A stretch of 64,000 nt of DNA from assembly GCF_001884135.1 (NCBI RefSeq), contig NZ_MAOC01000081.1, forward strand, positions 62,001 to 126,000, read 5' to 3'. Numbering within the stretch: position 1 is the first letter of the stretch; each line of letters opens with the position of its first letter. Origin of the DNA: Bacillus nitratireducens (lineage in GTDB: Bacteria > Bacillota > Bacilli > Bacillales > Bacillaceae_G). A model generated the notes under the pieces. The model made no database searches. It saw nothing but the letters and a program-made list of their open reading frames with translations, and was not told the origin of the DNA. The translations under genes and the position numbers were made by a program. Shown here in pieces: positions 25,531-33,829 of the stretch.

Positions 25531-26415
25531 ATGTTAGAAAATTTATCGACAGAACATCGTAATGAGAAGACGATGAATTTAGATGAGATGAGTATAAAAG
25601 AAGTGTTACAAAGTATGAATCAAGAAGATCGAACTGTTGCGTTAGCAGTTGAAAATGAAATAGAAGAAATTGCAAAGATTGTAGGGGCTGTTATTCAATC
25701 TTTTGAAGAAGAGGGCCGATTAATTTACATTGGGGCTGGTACGAGTGGCCGTTTAGGTATTTTAGACGCGGTTGAATGTCCGCCGACATTTGGTACAGAT
25801 GATAAAATGGTACAAGGAATTATAGCAGGTGGATTGAAAGCGTTTACTAAAGCGGTAGAAGGTGCCGAAGACCGCGAAGAGTTAGCAGAAGAAGATTTAA
25901 AAAGCATTGGATTAAACGAGAAAGATACAGTGATTGGAATTGCAGCAAGTGGCCGAACTCCTTATGTAATTGGCGGCTTGAAATACGCAAGTAGCGTGGG
26001 AGCGAGTACAGCTAGTATCTCTTGTAATAAAAATGCTGAAATAAGTAAATATGCAAAACTAAATGTGGAAGTAGAAACAGGCGCAGAAATTTTAACAGGC
26101 TCAACGCGTTTGAAGGCTGGTACAGCGCAAAAATTAGTACTCAATATGATTTCAACAGCTTCTATGATTGGTGTTGGGAAAGTATATAAAAACTTAATGG
26201 TAGATGTTCAATCTACAAATGAAAAGTTAGTAGAACGATCAAAACGAATTATTGTGGAAGCAACAGGCATTAGTTATGAAGTAGCAGCAGAGTATTATGA
26301 AAAAGCAGAACGTAATGTGAAAGCTGCGATTGTTATGGTGTTATTGCAGTGTGAGTATGGGGAAGCACTGGAGAAATTAAAAGAAGCGAAAGGGTTTGTG
26401 AAGAAGGCACTATAA
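25531..26415 (+). CDS. murQ: N-acetylmuramic acid 6-phosphate etherase MurQ
   Basis: 294 residues. The start is MLENLSTEHRN (ATG 25531, GGGTGG upstream); the earlier in-frame ATG would lie in the operator. The family N-terminus TE.RNE.T..LD, the SIS motif IGAGTSGRLGILDAVECPPTF (about 58-78) and the second block GIAASGRTPYV are present. It cleaves the lactyl ether of MurNAc-6-P to give GlcNAc-6-P and D-lactate in the cytoplasm. First gene after the operator, 24 bp upstream of murP. Confidence 0.96.
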   Translation: MLENLSTEHRNEKTMNLDEMSIKEVLQSMNQEDRTVALAVENEIEEIAKIVGAVIQSFEEEGRLIYIGAGTSGRLGILDAVECPPTFGTDDKMVQGIIAGGLKAFTKAVEGAEDREELAEEDLKSIGLNEKDTVIGIAASGRTPYVIGGLKYASSVGASTASISCNKNAEISKYAKLNVEVETGAEILTGSTRLKAGTAQKLVLNMISTASMIGVGKVYKNLMVDVQSTNEKLVERSKRIIVEATGISYEVAAEYYEKAERNVKAAIVMVLLQCEYGEALEKLKEAKGFVKKAL

Positions 26416-26439
26416 AATAATAGGGAGGGGGATTCTATT

Positions 26440-27804
26440 ATGAAGAAAGAAGAGAGAATGGCCAAAGAGATTTCAGAGCAACTTGGGGGAGTAAAAAATA
26501 TTCGTGGCATTGCTCATTGTATGACGAGACTGCGATTAACGCTTCATGATGAAAGTAAAGTGAATATGGACCTTTTGAAAAAGGTTGAAGGGGTTATGGG
26601 CGTTATTGAAGATGAGACGCTTCAAGTTGTTGTTGGACCAGGGACAGTAAATAAAGTAGCAGCTGAAATGGAAGTTTTAACAGGCCTGCGAATTGGTGAG
26701 GTGGCAGATCATCACCTTGAAGATCTTGGGCAAGAGATGAAGTCAGAGATTAAGAAGAAAAATAATACACCAGTGAAAAACTTTTTAAGAAAAATAGGAA
26801 GTATTTTCATTCCGTTAATTCCGGGGCTTGTTGCGTCAGGAATTATAAATGGGGTTGCTAACTTTGCGAAAAATGCAGGTGCCGATCCGAATGCAACGTG
26901 GCTACAAATGCTACTACTCATTGGTGGCGGTATCTTTACATTCTTAGGCATTTTAGTCGGCTGGAATACAGCGAAAGAATTTGGCGGGACACCAGTTCTT
27001 GGGGCAATTGCTGGTATTTTAATTTTTAACCCGGCGATGGCGACTGTAAAATTATTCGGTGAAGCGCTAGTACCCGGACGGGGCGGATTATTTGCAGTTA
27101 TTTTTGCAGCATGGCTTATGGTTGTAGTGGAAAGACAAGTTCGAAAAGCTGTACCAAATGCAGTTGATATTATCGTGACACCGCTTATTACTGTGTTAGT
27201 GGTAAGTATCGTAACGATGTTAGCAATTCAGCCGGTAGCAGGTTTCTTATCTGAAGGAATTACAAGCGGAATTAATGGTATTTTAAGTATTGGCGGAGCG
27301 TTTGCGGGAGCGGTGCTTGCTGGAACATTTTTACCTCTCGTTATGGTCGGATTACATCACGGTTTAACACCAATTCATATGGAATTTATTAATCAAACGC
27401 ACGTAACACCTTTATTACCAGTACTAGCAATGGCTGGAGCTGGGCAAGTTGGCGCAGCGATTGCTATTTTTGTAAAAACTAAAAACAAACGACTTCGTAA
27501 CGTAATTAAAGGTGCATTACCAGTTGGCTTTTTAGGAATTGGCGAACCTTTATTATACGGGGTTACATTACCACTTGGGAAACCGTTTCTTACTGCTTGT
27601 CTCGGTGCAGCAGTTGGCGGTGCATTCCAAGCAGTTATGAAAACAGCTGCACTCGGAATCGGTGTATCAGGATTATCATTAATTCCGTTAATTGCTGATA
27701 ATAAATATTTATTATATTTCCGTGGGTTAGTAGTTGCATATACTTTCGGTTTCATCTTTACGTACTTCTTTGGCTTTAAAGAAGAAATGGCAGAAAACAT
27801 ATAG
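26440..27804 (+). CDS. murP: MurNAc-specific PTS permease EIIBC (MurP)
   Basis: 454 residues. An N-terminal EIIB domain (about 5-85) has the phosphorylation cysteine in IAHCMTRLRL. A linker follows, then an EIIC domain (about 110-450) of the glucose/sucrose superfamily with GLHHGLTPIHMEF and GIGEPLLYGVTLPLG. No EIIA domain, so a separate EIIA (as for E. coli MurP) is needed. It imports and phosphorylates MurNAc or MurNAc-containing disaccharide. Lies between murQ and mupG. Confidence 0.93.
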   Translation: MKKEERMAKEISEQLGGVKNIRGIAHCMTRLRLTLHDESKVNMDLLKKVEGVMGVIEDETLQVVVGPGTVNKVAAEMEVLTGLRIGEVADHHLEDLGQEMKSEIKKKNNTPVKNFLRKIGSIFIPLIPGLVASGIINGVANFAKNAGADPNATWLQMLLLIGGGIFTFLGILVGWNTAKEFGGTPVLGAIAGILIFNPAMATVKLFGEALVPGRGGLFAVIFAAWLMVVVERQVRKAVPNAVDIIVTPLITVLVVSIVTMLAIQPVAGFLSEGITSGINGILSIGGAFAGAVLAGTFLPLVMVGLHHGLTPIHMEFINQTHVTPLLPVLAMAGAGQVGAAIAIFVKTKNKRLRNVIKGALPVGFLGIGEPLLYGVTLPLGKPFLTACLGAAVGGAFQAVMKTAALGIGVSGLSLIPLIADNKYLLYFRGLVVAYTFGFIFTYFFGFKEEMAENI

Positions 27805-27830
27805 AGAAAGGGATTCCTTTCTCTTTTTTT
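27803..27830 (+). terminator. Terminator-like hairpin between murP and mupG
   Basis: AGAGAAAGG-gatt-CCTTTCTCT followed by TTTTTTT, starting at the murP stop. No room for a separate promoter (22 bp to mupG). It may reduce mupG expression relative to murQ-murP. Confidence 0.85.
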
Positions 27831-27852
27831 ATTCATAGAAAGGGAGATTCAT

Positions 27853-28926
27853 ATGATAGGAGTTTCAATTTATCTTTCAAAAGAACGAGTAAAGAAGCAA
27901 GAAGAGTGGCTAAAAGTAGCGAAGGAAAACGGGTTTTCATCTATTTTTACATCATTGCACATTCCAGAAGATAATCCAAATACGTATAAAGAGTTAATTC
28001 AAATACTTGGGAAACAAGCTCTCGAAAATGAAATGGAATTAATGGTCGATGTTTCTCCAAAATCGTTACATCATTTAGGGATGACGTACGAAAATGTGGA
28101 AGAGTTAGTAGAGTGGGGTATTACTGGTTTACGAATGGATTATGGCATCACGCCGAAAGAAATTGCACGCGTATCCCATAAGATGAAAGTAGCTTTAAAT
28201 GCGAGTACGATTACAGAATCATTTTGGAGAGAGTTACTTACGGAAAATATCCGAGTAGATTGTGTAGAAGCGTGGCATAATTTTTACCCGCGCCCAGAAA
28301 CAGGACTAGCCAAGTCCTTCTTACAAAAACAAAACCAATACTTACATGAGTGCGGAATAAAAACGATGGCATTTATTCCGGGAGATGGTGAAAAACGCGG
28401 TCCATTATATGAAGGTTTACCGACATTAGAAGAACACCGCTATATGCGGCCGCTTGAAGCGTATTTAGAACTTGTGCAAGATTGTGGTGTCGATAAGGTG
28501 TTAATCGGGGATATAAGCGGAAGTCTAGAAAGTGTACAAGAAATAGCGAGTGCGAGTAGAGGAATTATTCCAGTGCGATATGAACCATTGATCAAGGAAA
28601 GAGAAGTATTAGAAATGGTAGAACAAGTGCATACAAATAGACTAGATCCAGCTCGTGATGCCATTCGTTCTGTAGAATCACGAGAGGAAACTAAAGTCGT
28701 ATTACAGCCGATGCAGACCATTGTAAGAAAGAAAGGCAGCATTACAATTGATAATGAATTGTACGGTAGATATGCTGGAGAAATGCAAATTGTTGTAAAT
28801 GATTTACCTGTAGATGAGAAAGTGAATGTTGTTGGAATGGTTGTGGAAGAGGACGTGCTGTTATTGCCTTATATTGGTGCTGGAAAAAAGTTTCAACTTT
28901 TTCTGTGTGATAGAGTAAAAGCTTGA
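27853..28926 (+). CDS. mupG: 6-phospho-N-acetylmuramidase MupG (DUF871, GH170)
   Basis: 357 residues of the DUF871 family, beginning MIGVSIYLSKERVKKQEEW, with HNFYPRPETGL (about 147-157) and GLPTLEEHRYMRP (about 190-202). No signal peptide, so it acts in the cytoplasm. In S. aureus MupG hydrolyses MurNAc-6P-GlcNAc to MurNAc-6-P, the substrate of MurQ. Position after murR-murQ-murP strongly supports this function. GAAAGGGAG lies upstream of the ATG. Confidence 0.92.
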   Translation: MIGVSIYLSKERVKKQEEWLKVAKENGFSSIFTSLHIPEDNPNTYKELIQILGKQALENEMELMVDVSPKSLHHLGMTYENVEELVEWGITGLRMDYGITPKEIARVSHKMKVALNASTITESFWRELLTENIRVDCVEAWHNFYPRPETGLAKSFLQKQNQYLHECGIKTMAFIPGDGEKRGPLYEGLPTLEEHRYMRPLEAYLELVQDCGVDKVLIGDISGSLESVQEIASASRGIIPVRYEPLIKEREVLEMVEQVHTNRLDPARDAIRSVESREETKVVLQPMQTIVRKKGSITIDNELYGRYAGEMQIVVNDLPVDEKVNVVGMVVEEDVLLLPYIGAGKKFQLFLCDRVKA

Positions 28927-28943
28927 ATTAGCGCTATTTTATA

Positions 28944-28977
28944 AAAAACATTATTCGTAAAACGGATAATGTTTTTT
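28944..28977 (+). terminator. Terminator of the mur locus
   Basis: AAAAAACATTAT.CG / CG.ATAATGTTTTTT hairpin after mupG. Confidence 0.85.
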
Positions 28978-28997
28978 GTTTTCTTTAAAAAAAGCAT

Positions 28998-29050
28998 TTG
29001 ACGAATGAAAAGAAATACCGTATTGTTTTGTCTTGTGAATAAATGTTCAC
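28998..29050 (+). promoter_or_regulatory. Promoter of the DoxX gene with downstream palindrome
   Basis: TTGACG (28998-29003), 17 bp, TATTGT (29021-29026). An inverted repeat GTGAA-N6-TTCAC (29035-29050) lies at about +2 to +17, suitable for a repressor. Confidence 0.55.
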
Positions 29051-29079
29051 CATAACAAAATAAAAAAGGGGAGTTCAAA

Positions 29080-29484
29080 ATGAATCAATATATTGGGAAT
29101 TTAATTATTCGTATCGTGTTAGGAGTAACGTTCTTTGCACACGGTTTAGCAAAGTTTCAATCAGGTATAGATAACGTAGCAGGATGGTTTACAAGCATCG
29201 GATTACCAGGTGGTCTTGCATATGGCGTAGCGACAGTTGAATTAGTAGGTGGTATATTATTAATTATCGGTTTAGGCGTAAGATATGTAGGATTGTTATT
29301 CGCTCTTATTTTAGCTGGAGCTATCGTAAAGGTAAATGGAGCAGCAGGATTATTAGGAGATGGAAAGAATCCAGGATATGAATTAGATCTTGCATTATTA
29401 TCAATGGGTGCGTATTTATTCGTTGTAAAAGCAGAAGGATATGTAGATCGTTTCTTAAAAGAGAAAGTAATGAAAACGAAGTAA
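29080..29484 (+). CDS. DoxX-family membrane protein
   Basis: 134 residues, four helices. It opens with LIIRIVLGVTFFAHGLAKFQSG and has GGLAYGVATVELVGGILLIIGLGVR, both typical of DoxX/MhqP/CatD-like proteins. These are often induced by quinones or thiol stress and act as small membrane oxidoreductase subunits. GGGGAG lies upstream. A single-gene unit behind its own promoter. Confidence 0.88.
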   Translation: MNQYIGNLIIRIVLGVTFFAHGLAKFQSGIDNVAGWFTSIGLPGGLAYGVATVELVGGILLIIGLGVRYVGLLFALILAGAIVKVNGAAGLLGDGKNPGYELDLALLSMGAYLFVVKAEGYVDRFLKEKVMKTK

Positions 29485-29501
29485 ATTTTATTTATAAATT
29501 G

Positions 29502-29543
29502 TTGACTTAAATAGTTATTGTAACTATAATGGTTACAATAACT
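29502..29543 (+). promoter_or_regulatory. Promoter with an operator exactly framing the -10 box
   Basis: TTGACT (29502-29507), 17 bp, TATAAT (29525-29530). A perfect 12-bp inverted repeat AGTTATTGTAAC / GTTACAATAACT (29513-29524 and 29532-29543) has the TATAAT as its loop. Confidence 0.8.
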
Positions 29544-29576
29544 GAATTAAGAATAAAATAATTTGAATATTTTTTT

Positions 29577-29611
29577 ACACAAGTTGTAACTAAATTAGTT
29601 ACAACTTGTGT
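29577..29611 (+). promoter_or_regulatory. 35-bp palindrome, second operator (or leader hairpin)
   Basis: ACACAAGTTGTAACTAA and its exact reverse complement around a single A. It shares the core TTGTAAC...GTTACAA with the operator at the promoter. No T-run follows, so a terminator is unlikely. 30 bp upstream of the NTF2-like gene. Confidence 0.7.
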
Positions 29612-29641
29612 AAAGAATAAATAAACGAGGGAGGAAGTACT

Positions 29642-30043
29642 ATGCCTAAATCAAATTTAGAAATTATTCGAAGCACATATGAAGGATCAGCTTCTTCGAA
29701 TGCAAAACATTTAGCGGAAGCCCTCTCTGAAAAAGTAGAATGGACAGAGGCAGAAGGTTTTCCTTATGGCGGAACGTATATAGGTGTAGAAGCTATAATA
29801 GAAAATGTATTTAGCCGTTTAGGATCAGAGTGGGATAACTATAAAGCGAGTGTAAATACGTACCATGAAGTAAACGAAAAAGATGTAATTATTGCTGAAG
29901 GGGTTTATTCAGGAGTTTATAAAGAAACGGGAAAATCGTTTGAAGCAGAATTCGTTCATGTATGGCAGCTTAAAAATGAAAAAATTGTAAAATTAAAGCA
30001 ATATGTGGATAGTTTTATTGTACGAGAAGCGATGAAGGTTTAA
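29642..30043 (+). CDS. NTF2-like / SnoaL-like protein
   Basis: 133 residues, one NTF2-like fold domain: helix EIIRSTYEGSASSNAKHLAEAL, then VEWTEAEGFPYGGTYIG, and the C-terminal FVHVWQLKNEKIVKLKQYVDS typical of ketosteroid-isomerase-like proteins. GAGGGAGG lies upstream. The tight double operator implies strong, inducible control. A catalytic or ligand-binding role is likely but unspecified. Confidence 0.82.
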   Translation: MPKSNLEIIRSTYEGSASSNAKHLAEALSEKVEWTEAEGFPYGGTYIGVEAIIENVFSRLGSEWDNYKASVNTYHEVNEKDVIIAEGVYSGVYKETGKSFEAEFVHVWQLKNEKIVKLKQYVDSFIVREAMKV

Positions 30044-30055
30044 AATGAAATAAGG

Positions 30056-30098
30056 AAACAAATGGAATCGGCTGTGCGCAGGCGATTCCATTTGTTTA
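30056..30098 (+). terminator. Terminator-like hairpin after the NTF2-like gene
   Basis: AACAAATGGAATCG / CGATTCCATTTGTT, 14-bp stem, weak T-run (TTTGTTTATG). Confidence 0.6.
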
Positions 30099-30130
30099 TG
30101 TAATTATTAGGGGAATGGGGAGTACATAAT

Positions 30131-30613
30131 ATGAAAAAATGGATAATAGGGACAATTACAATGATTGTAATTGCGATAGGAGCTGTATTCGGTGTTACGA
30201 AACTTCTTAATTATATAGAGGAAGAAGAGAAGAGTCTTAAAGAACAAAAAGTAATGGGGCAACAGGAGAAGAAAGTTAAGGAAGAGAAGCCACAAGCTAG
30301 TGAAGATGAAATTATTTCTACAATGCATAGGATGGTACATCAAAAAGTGAAGTCCTCTGAAAAATGGGGATTTATTGAAATGACAAATAAGGAAATTCGT
30401 ATCGCGAAGAACGCAGTAGAAAGCAGTACAAATTTCAAATATAAATCAAAGCTACTTTCTACGTTGGAACGCTGGGAGAAAGGGGATTTTTCACAAACGG
30501 TTGAGGAGCATAACTTTTTGTGGGAAATTCAAGGTGGTGATACTGGAAAAGCAACAGAACGTTTATCGCCAGAAGAAGAAAAGCAGTATGTGAAAGAAAT
30601 GAAAGGTAAATAA
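30131..30613 (+). CDS. Hypothetical membrane-anchored protein (DUF6241-like)
   Basis: 160 residues. It has an N-terminal helix (about 5-26) followed by a charged coiled segment (EEEEKSLKEQKVMGQQEKK) and a soluble domain (about 55-155) with EIISTMHRMVHQKVKSSEKWGFIEMT and HNFLWEIQGGDTGKATERLSPEEE. This resembles a small Bacillus family of unknown function (DUF6241, from memory). Single gene, ends in a shared terminator. Confidence 0.7.
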   Translation: MKKWIIGTITMIVIAIGAVFGVTKLLNYIEEEEKSLKEQKVMGQQEKKVKEEKPQASEDEIISTMHRMVHQKVKSSEKWGFIEMTNKEIRIAKNAVESSTNFKYKSKLLSTLERWEKGDFSQTVEEHNFLWEIQGGDTGKATERLSPEEEKQYVKEMKGK

Positions 30614-30643
30614 AAACATCGCCACTTTGGTGGCGATGTTTTT
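30612..30643 (+). terminator. Bidirectional terminator
   Basis: AAAAACATCGCCAC-tttg-GTGGCGATGTTTTT, between two convergent genes. Confidence 0.93.
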
Positions 30644-30645
30644 GA

Positions 30646-31557
30646 TTAAGAATGTTTTCGCATTAAAGCTCTAGTTGGCTGAATAGCAATGGTTTTGAAA
30701 TGAGAAAATAAATAACATCCTGTCACGACGATAATTGTACCGAAAATTTGAATCCATGTTAATTCTTCTCCAAGGAAAATAAATGCTAAAATCGCTGTAA
30801 AAATGGGATTGAAGTTTAGAAAAATACCTGATGTTGTAGCTCCTAATTTTTGTACGCCAATATTCCAAAACACCATACAAAGTACTGTTGATATTAATCC
30901 TGTATATAAAAGTGATGTAATGAAAGAAGAATTAATATTGGAAACAGTGAAGCTACCTATGTTAAATGGCAGTAATAAAATAACGCCGAAAATACCAGAA
31001 TATAATGTTGCCATGAGTGGTGTAGTTGTTTTTGTAGCCCATTTACTACAAACAGAATAGATTCCCCAAATACAAACTGCCGCAATCATCCATAAATCTC
31101 CGCTATTAAAATGTAGTGAAAATAAAAGTGCGAAATTTCCTTTTAAAAGGACGAGAATAACCCCGAAGAAAGAAAGAATCATTGATAAAATTTGAAGCGT
31201 ATTTACTTTTTCTTTTAAAAATAAAGATGAAAATAGTGCAATTGAGATCGCGTTTAATGTAGAAATAAGTCCTACATTCGTTGCGGATGTTTTTTCAAGT
31301 GCTAAAAATTGAAAAATGTTAAACAGAGCAACGCCTGAAATGCCCATAAGTATTAACGGAAGTATTGCAGCACGAGGCGGAACGATTTTTTTTTCTTTAA
31401 ACCATACCATCGGTAATAAACAAACAATCGCAATCATCCATCTTAAACTTGTCAGTGTCATTGGTGATGCATGATCAACGAGCGATTTCCCAACGACGAA
31501 ATTTCCTCCCCATAGTAAGCTCGTTAATAATAGTAAAAAGACGTAAAAATAAGGCAT
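30646..31557 (-). CDS. EamA/DMT-family transporter
   Basis: 303 residues, ten helices in two EamA repeats. The start is MPYFYVFLLLLTSLLWGGNFVVGKS, with AAAGGGGA upstream of that ATG. SATNVGLISTLNAISIALFSSLFLKEKV closes the first repeat and GIFLNFNPIFTAILAFIFLGEELTW the second. Probably an exporter of an amino acid or metabolite. The divergent neighbour is an Lrp-type regulator, a common pairing for amino-acid efflux. Confidence 0.88.
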   Translation of the reverse strand: MPYFYVFLLLLTSLLWGGNFVVGKSLVDHASPMTLTSLRWMIAIVCLLPMVWFKEKKIVPPRAAILPLILMGISGVALFNIFQFLALEKTSATNVGLISTLNAISIALFSSLFLKEKVNTLQILSMILSFFGVILVLLKGNFALLFSLHFNSGDLWMIAAVCIWGIYSVCSKWATKTTTPLMATLYSGIFGVILLLPFNIGSFTVSNINSSFITSLLYTGLISTVLCMVFWNIGVQKLGATTSGIFLNFNPIFTAILAFIFLGEELTWIQIFGTIIVVTGCYLFSHFKTIAIQPTRALMRKHS

Positions 31558-31761
31558 ACAAAAATCCCCTTTGCCGTAATTAATATGAATTGTAAATAAT
31601 TTTAGCATTTTTCTTTATTGTGTAATATATTCTTTTGTATAATGGTTAAAAATCAATAAAATATTTTGTTGTAAATACGATTTACAGAAAAACGTTCAGC
31701 TTTATGTAAGGTGTGAGGTGTTTTTTCGAATAATCATCGGTAATAAAAAGGGGGAATTTTG

Positions 31762-32256
31762 ATGGAGTCATCTGTTATTAAAGTGTTAGATGATTTAGAT
31801 GTACAAATTTTAGATATATTGCAGAAGGAATCACAAGTAAGTAACGCAGAGCTTGCACGACGCGTTAATTTATCACCGGCTGCTATGCATGCAAGAATAA
31901 AAAGGTTAGATGGGGAAGGTTTTATTGATAAGCAAGTAGCAATTTTAAATCAAGAAAAGCTTGGTTTTGATTTACTATGCTTCATTTTTATGAGTACGAA
32001 TATTCATCAATCAGATAAGCTGGAAGTGTTGGAAAAAGAATTAGAAGCGATGCCAGAAGTGTTAGAATGTCACTGTTTAACAGGAGAGTATGATTATTTA
32101 TTAAAGGTTGCAAATCGTGATCGTAAAGAACTGGAGCAGTTTATTAGAAAGCTGAATAAGCTTGGTATTACACGGATACAGACGAGTTTAGCACTTCGTG
32201 AAATTAAATATTCGACAGTATTACCGATCCGAAATGAGGAACCGAGCATCGATTAG
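31762..32256 (+). CDS. Lrp/AsnC-family transcriptional regulator
   Basis: 164 residues. The start is ATG 31762 with AAAAGGGGG upstream. A winged helix (about 10-60: LDDLDVQILDILQKESQVSNAELARRVNLSPAAMHARIKRLDGEGFI) is followed by a RAM effector domain (about 75-155) with CHCLTGEYDYLLKV. Divergent from the EamA transporter, which it probably controls in response to an amino acid. Confidence 0.9.
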   Translation: MESSVIKVLDDLDVQILDILQKESQVSNAELARRVNLSPAAMHARIKRLDGEGFIDKQVAILNQEKLGFDLLCFIFMSTNIHQSDKLEVLEKELEAMPEVLECHCLTGEYDYLLKVANRDRKELEQFIRKLNKLGITRIQTSLALREIKYSTVLPIRNEEPSID

Positions 32257-32272
32257 ATTGCTTGGTTTTTTG
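32240..32272 (+). terminator. Terminator overlapping the end of the Lrp-type gene
   Basis: CCGAGC / GCTTGG stem followed by TTTTTTG. The stop codon is in the loop. Confidence 0.55.
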
Positions 32273-32384
32273 TTTGTATAAAGTGATTGACGGGGAGAAA
32301 GGAGAGATGTATTATTATATAAAATTATGTATTAAAATACAGTTCGAGTTATGAATATTAATATCGGGGGCAAGGGGATATAAT

Positions 32385-32840
32385 ATGAAAATCTTTAATG
32401 CGGTTACGAGTGATGTGAAAGAAATTTATAGTCTCATTGAAGCTTATGCAAAAGAGGGAGTGGTTTTACCGCGTTCTCTTTTATCTCTCTATCAATATTT
32501 ACAATGTTTATATGTTATGAAAGAAGGAGAGGAAATCGTTGGAGTTGCTGGTTTACATGTGTTAGGAGAGGATCTTGCAGAGGTACGATCGTTAGTAGTT
32601 TCGCATACATATGCAGGAAAAGGGATAGGGCGTAAGTTAGTAAATCATGTAATGAATGAGGCGGAAAAGATAAAAGTGAACAGGGTAATTTCTTTAACAT
32701 ATGAAACGGAATTTTTTCAAAAGTGCGGGTTTGATTTTGTGAATAGAGAAGCATTACCAGAAAAAGTGTGGATTGATTGTAGACATTGCCCCAAAGTTGA
32801 TTATTGTGATGAGGTGGCGATGATACGGTATGTTGGGTGA
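32385..32840 (+). CDS. GNAT acetyltransferase, short ArgA-like
   Basis: 151 residues. Acetyl-CoA-binding motif A is EVRSLVVSHTYAGKGIGRKLVNHVM (about 67-91). The C-terminal block EKVWIDCRHCPKVDYCDEVAM is characteristic of the short, single-domain N-acetylglutamate-synthase-like proteins (S-ArgA type). GGGGGCAAGGGG lies upstream. An arginine biosynthetic role is an inference; no arg genes are adjacent. Confidence 0.75.
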   Translation: MKIFNAVTSDVKEIYSLIEAYAKEGVVLPRSLLSLYQYLQCLYVMKEGEEIVGVAGLHVLGEDLAEVRSLVVSHTYAGKGIGRKLVNHVMNEAEKIKVNRVISLTYETEFFQKCGFDFVNREALPEKVWIDCRHCPKVDYCDEVAMIRYVG

Positions 32841-32852
32841 AATTTTTAGAGA

Positions 32853-32890
32853 GAAAAAAGGCCCACTATTATTTAAGAAATAGTGGGTAT
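32853..32890 (-). terminator. Terminator of the SDR gene
   Basis: CCCACTATT / AATAGTGGG hairpin. On the minus strand it is followed by CCTTTTTTC. It also lies after the convergent GNAT gene. Confidence 0.75.
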
Positions 32891-32918
32891 CTATATTTTA
32901 TTCAGAAATGAGATGTTG

Positions 32919-33689
32919 TTAAGAATTTGAATTCGTTTGTCTTACTGCAAAATTATAAAGCGGATCTCTAAGCTCAAAGTTATACGTAGAACCATCGACA
33001 AGCCCTACAACTTTATCGCTATCATAAAGGTCGAGCATAAATTGTGCCATTTGTTTTGCAGTGTGGAATTTCGGTACAACATTATCGTATTGGAATTCAT
33101 CAATATCAAATGAGCGTTTCGCGAACTCTGTTTCAGTTGCAGCAGGAGCTAAAACTTTTGCTTGTAATTTTGCACCTTGTTCTTTCAGTTCGTGAGATAA
33201 TCCTTCTGTAAATGCACTTACATAGAATTTTGTAGCGCAATACGTAACAGCATCAGCCACAATCGTATATCCACCGCCTGATGAAACGTTAATAAGCTGT
33301 GTTCCATCAACCATTGAATAATCCCGAACGAAAAGGGAAGAGAGTATTGTTAGTGCTTCTATATTTACATGCAACATCGTTTCTATTTTATTTAAATTTT
33401 GTTCAGCAATTGAGGCGAAATTACCAAATCCTGCGTTGTTAATCCACGTTTCAATTTGAAAAGTTTGTAGGCTTTCATAAAGTTTATAAACATTTTCAGT
33501 GACGGATAAATCAGTTCTTCGAATGACAACATCCAACTTTGGATGCATTTCGTTAATTTTTAATTTTAATCCGTCTAATTCTTCTTGTCTTCGAGCTACA
33601 AGTATTAAATTTTTTCCGCGAGATGCAAAGGCTAAAGCCGATTCATAGCCAATTCCGGAACTAGCACCAGTAATAACAGTATATTTCAT
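32919..33689 (-). CDS. Short-chain dehydrogenase/reductase
   Basis: 256 residues. The start is MKYTVITGASSGIGYE, with GGGGGGA upstream of that ATG. The nucleotide-binding TGASSGIG, NNAGFG and the catalytic Ser...YxxxK (SSGGGYTIVADAVTYCATK) are present. Classical SDR, NADP-preferring by the RRQEE region after strand 2. Substrate unknown. Expression is probably switched by the divergent MerR-type regulator acting at the unusual promoter at 33730-33760. Confidence 0.9.
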   Translation of the reverse strand: MKYTVITGASSGIGYESALAFASRGKNLILVARRQEELDGLKLKINEMHPKLDVVIRRTDLSVTENVYKLYESLQTFQIETWINNAGFGNFASIAEQNLNKIETMLHVNIEALTILSSLFVRDYSMVDGTQLINVSSGGGYTIVADAVTYCATKFYVSAFTEGLSHELKEQGAKLQAKVLAPAATETEFAKRSFDIDEFQYDNVVPKFHTAKQMAQFMLDLYDSDKVVGLVDGSTYNFELRDPLYNFAVRQTNSNS

Positions 33690-33729
33690 ATAAAATCCCC
33701 CTAAGTTCAAATTAATTTAGTATGGTTAG

Positions 33730-33760
33730 ATTTTATTTGTTAGAGTATACTCTAAGTCAA
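33730..33760 (-). promoter_or_regulatory. MerR-type promoter with operator in a 19-bp spacer
   Basis: Minus strand TTGACT (33760-33755), 19-bp spacer, TAAAAT (33735-33730). The spacer holds the perfect palindrome TTAGAGTATACTCTAA (33740-33755, which also shares the last -35 base). Overlong spacers with a central dyad are the hallmark of MerR-activated promoters. Confidence 0.8.
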
Positions 33761-33829
33761 ATGTTTTTTATACATTTAATAAAGCAGTCAAATATATGAT
33801 GGTAAATGGCATGTGGAGGGAGTATGAGT

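Noticed and set aside
29577-29611. 35-bp palindrome as a transcription terminator
   Set aside because: No T-run follows it, it lies between a good promoter and its gene, and it shares its core with the promoter operator.
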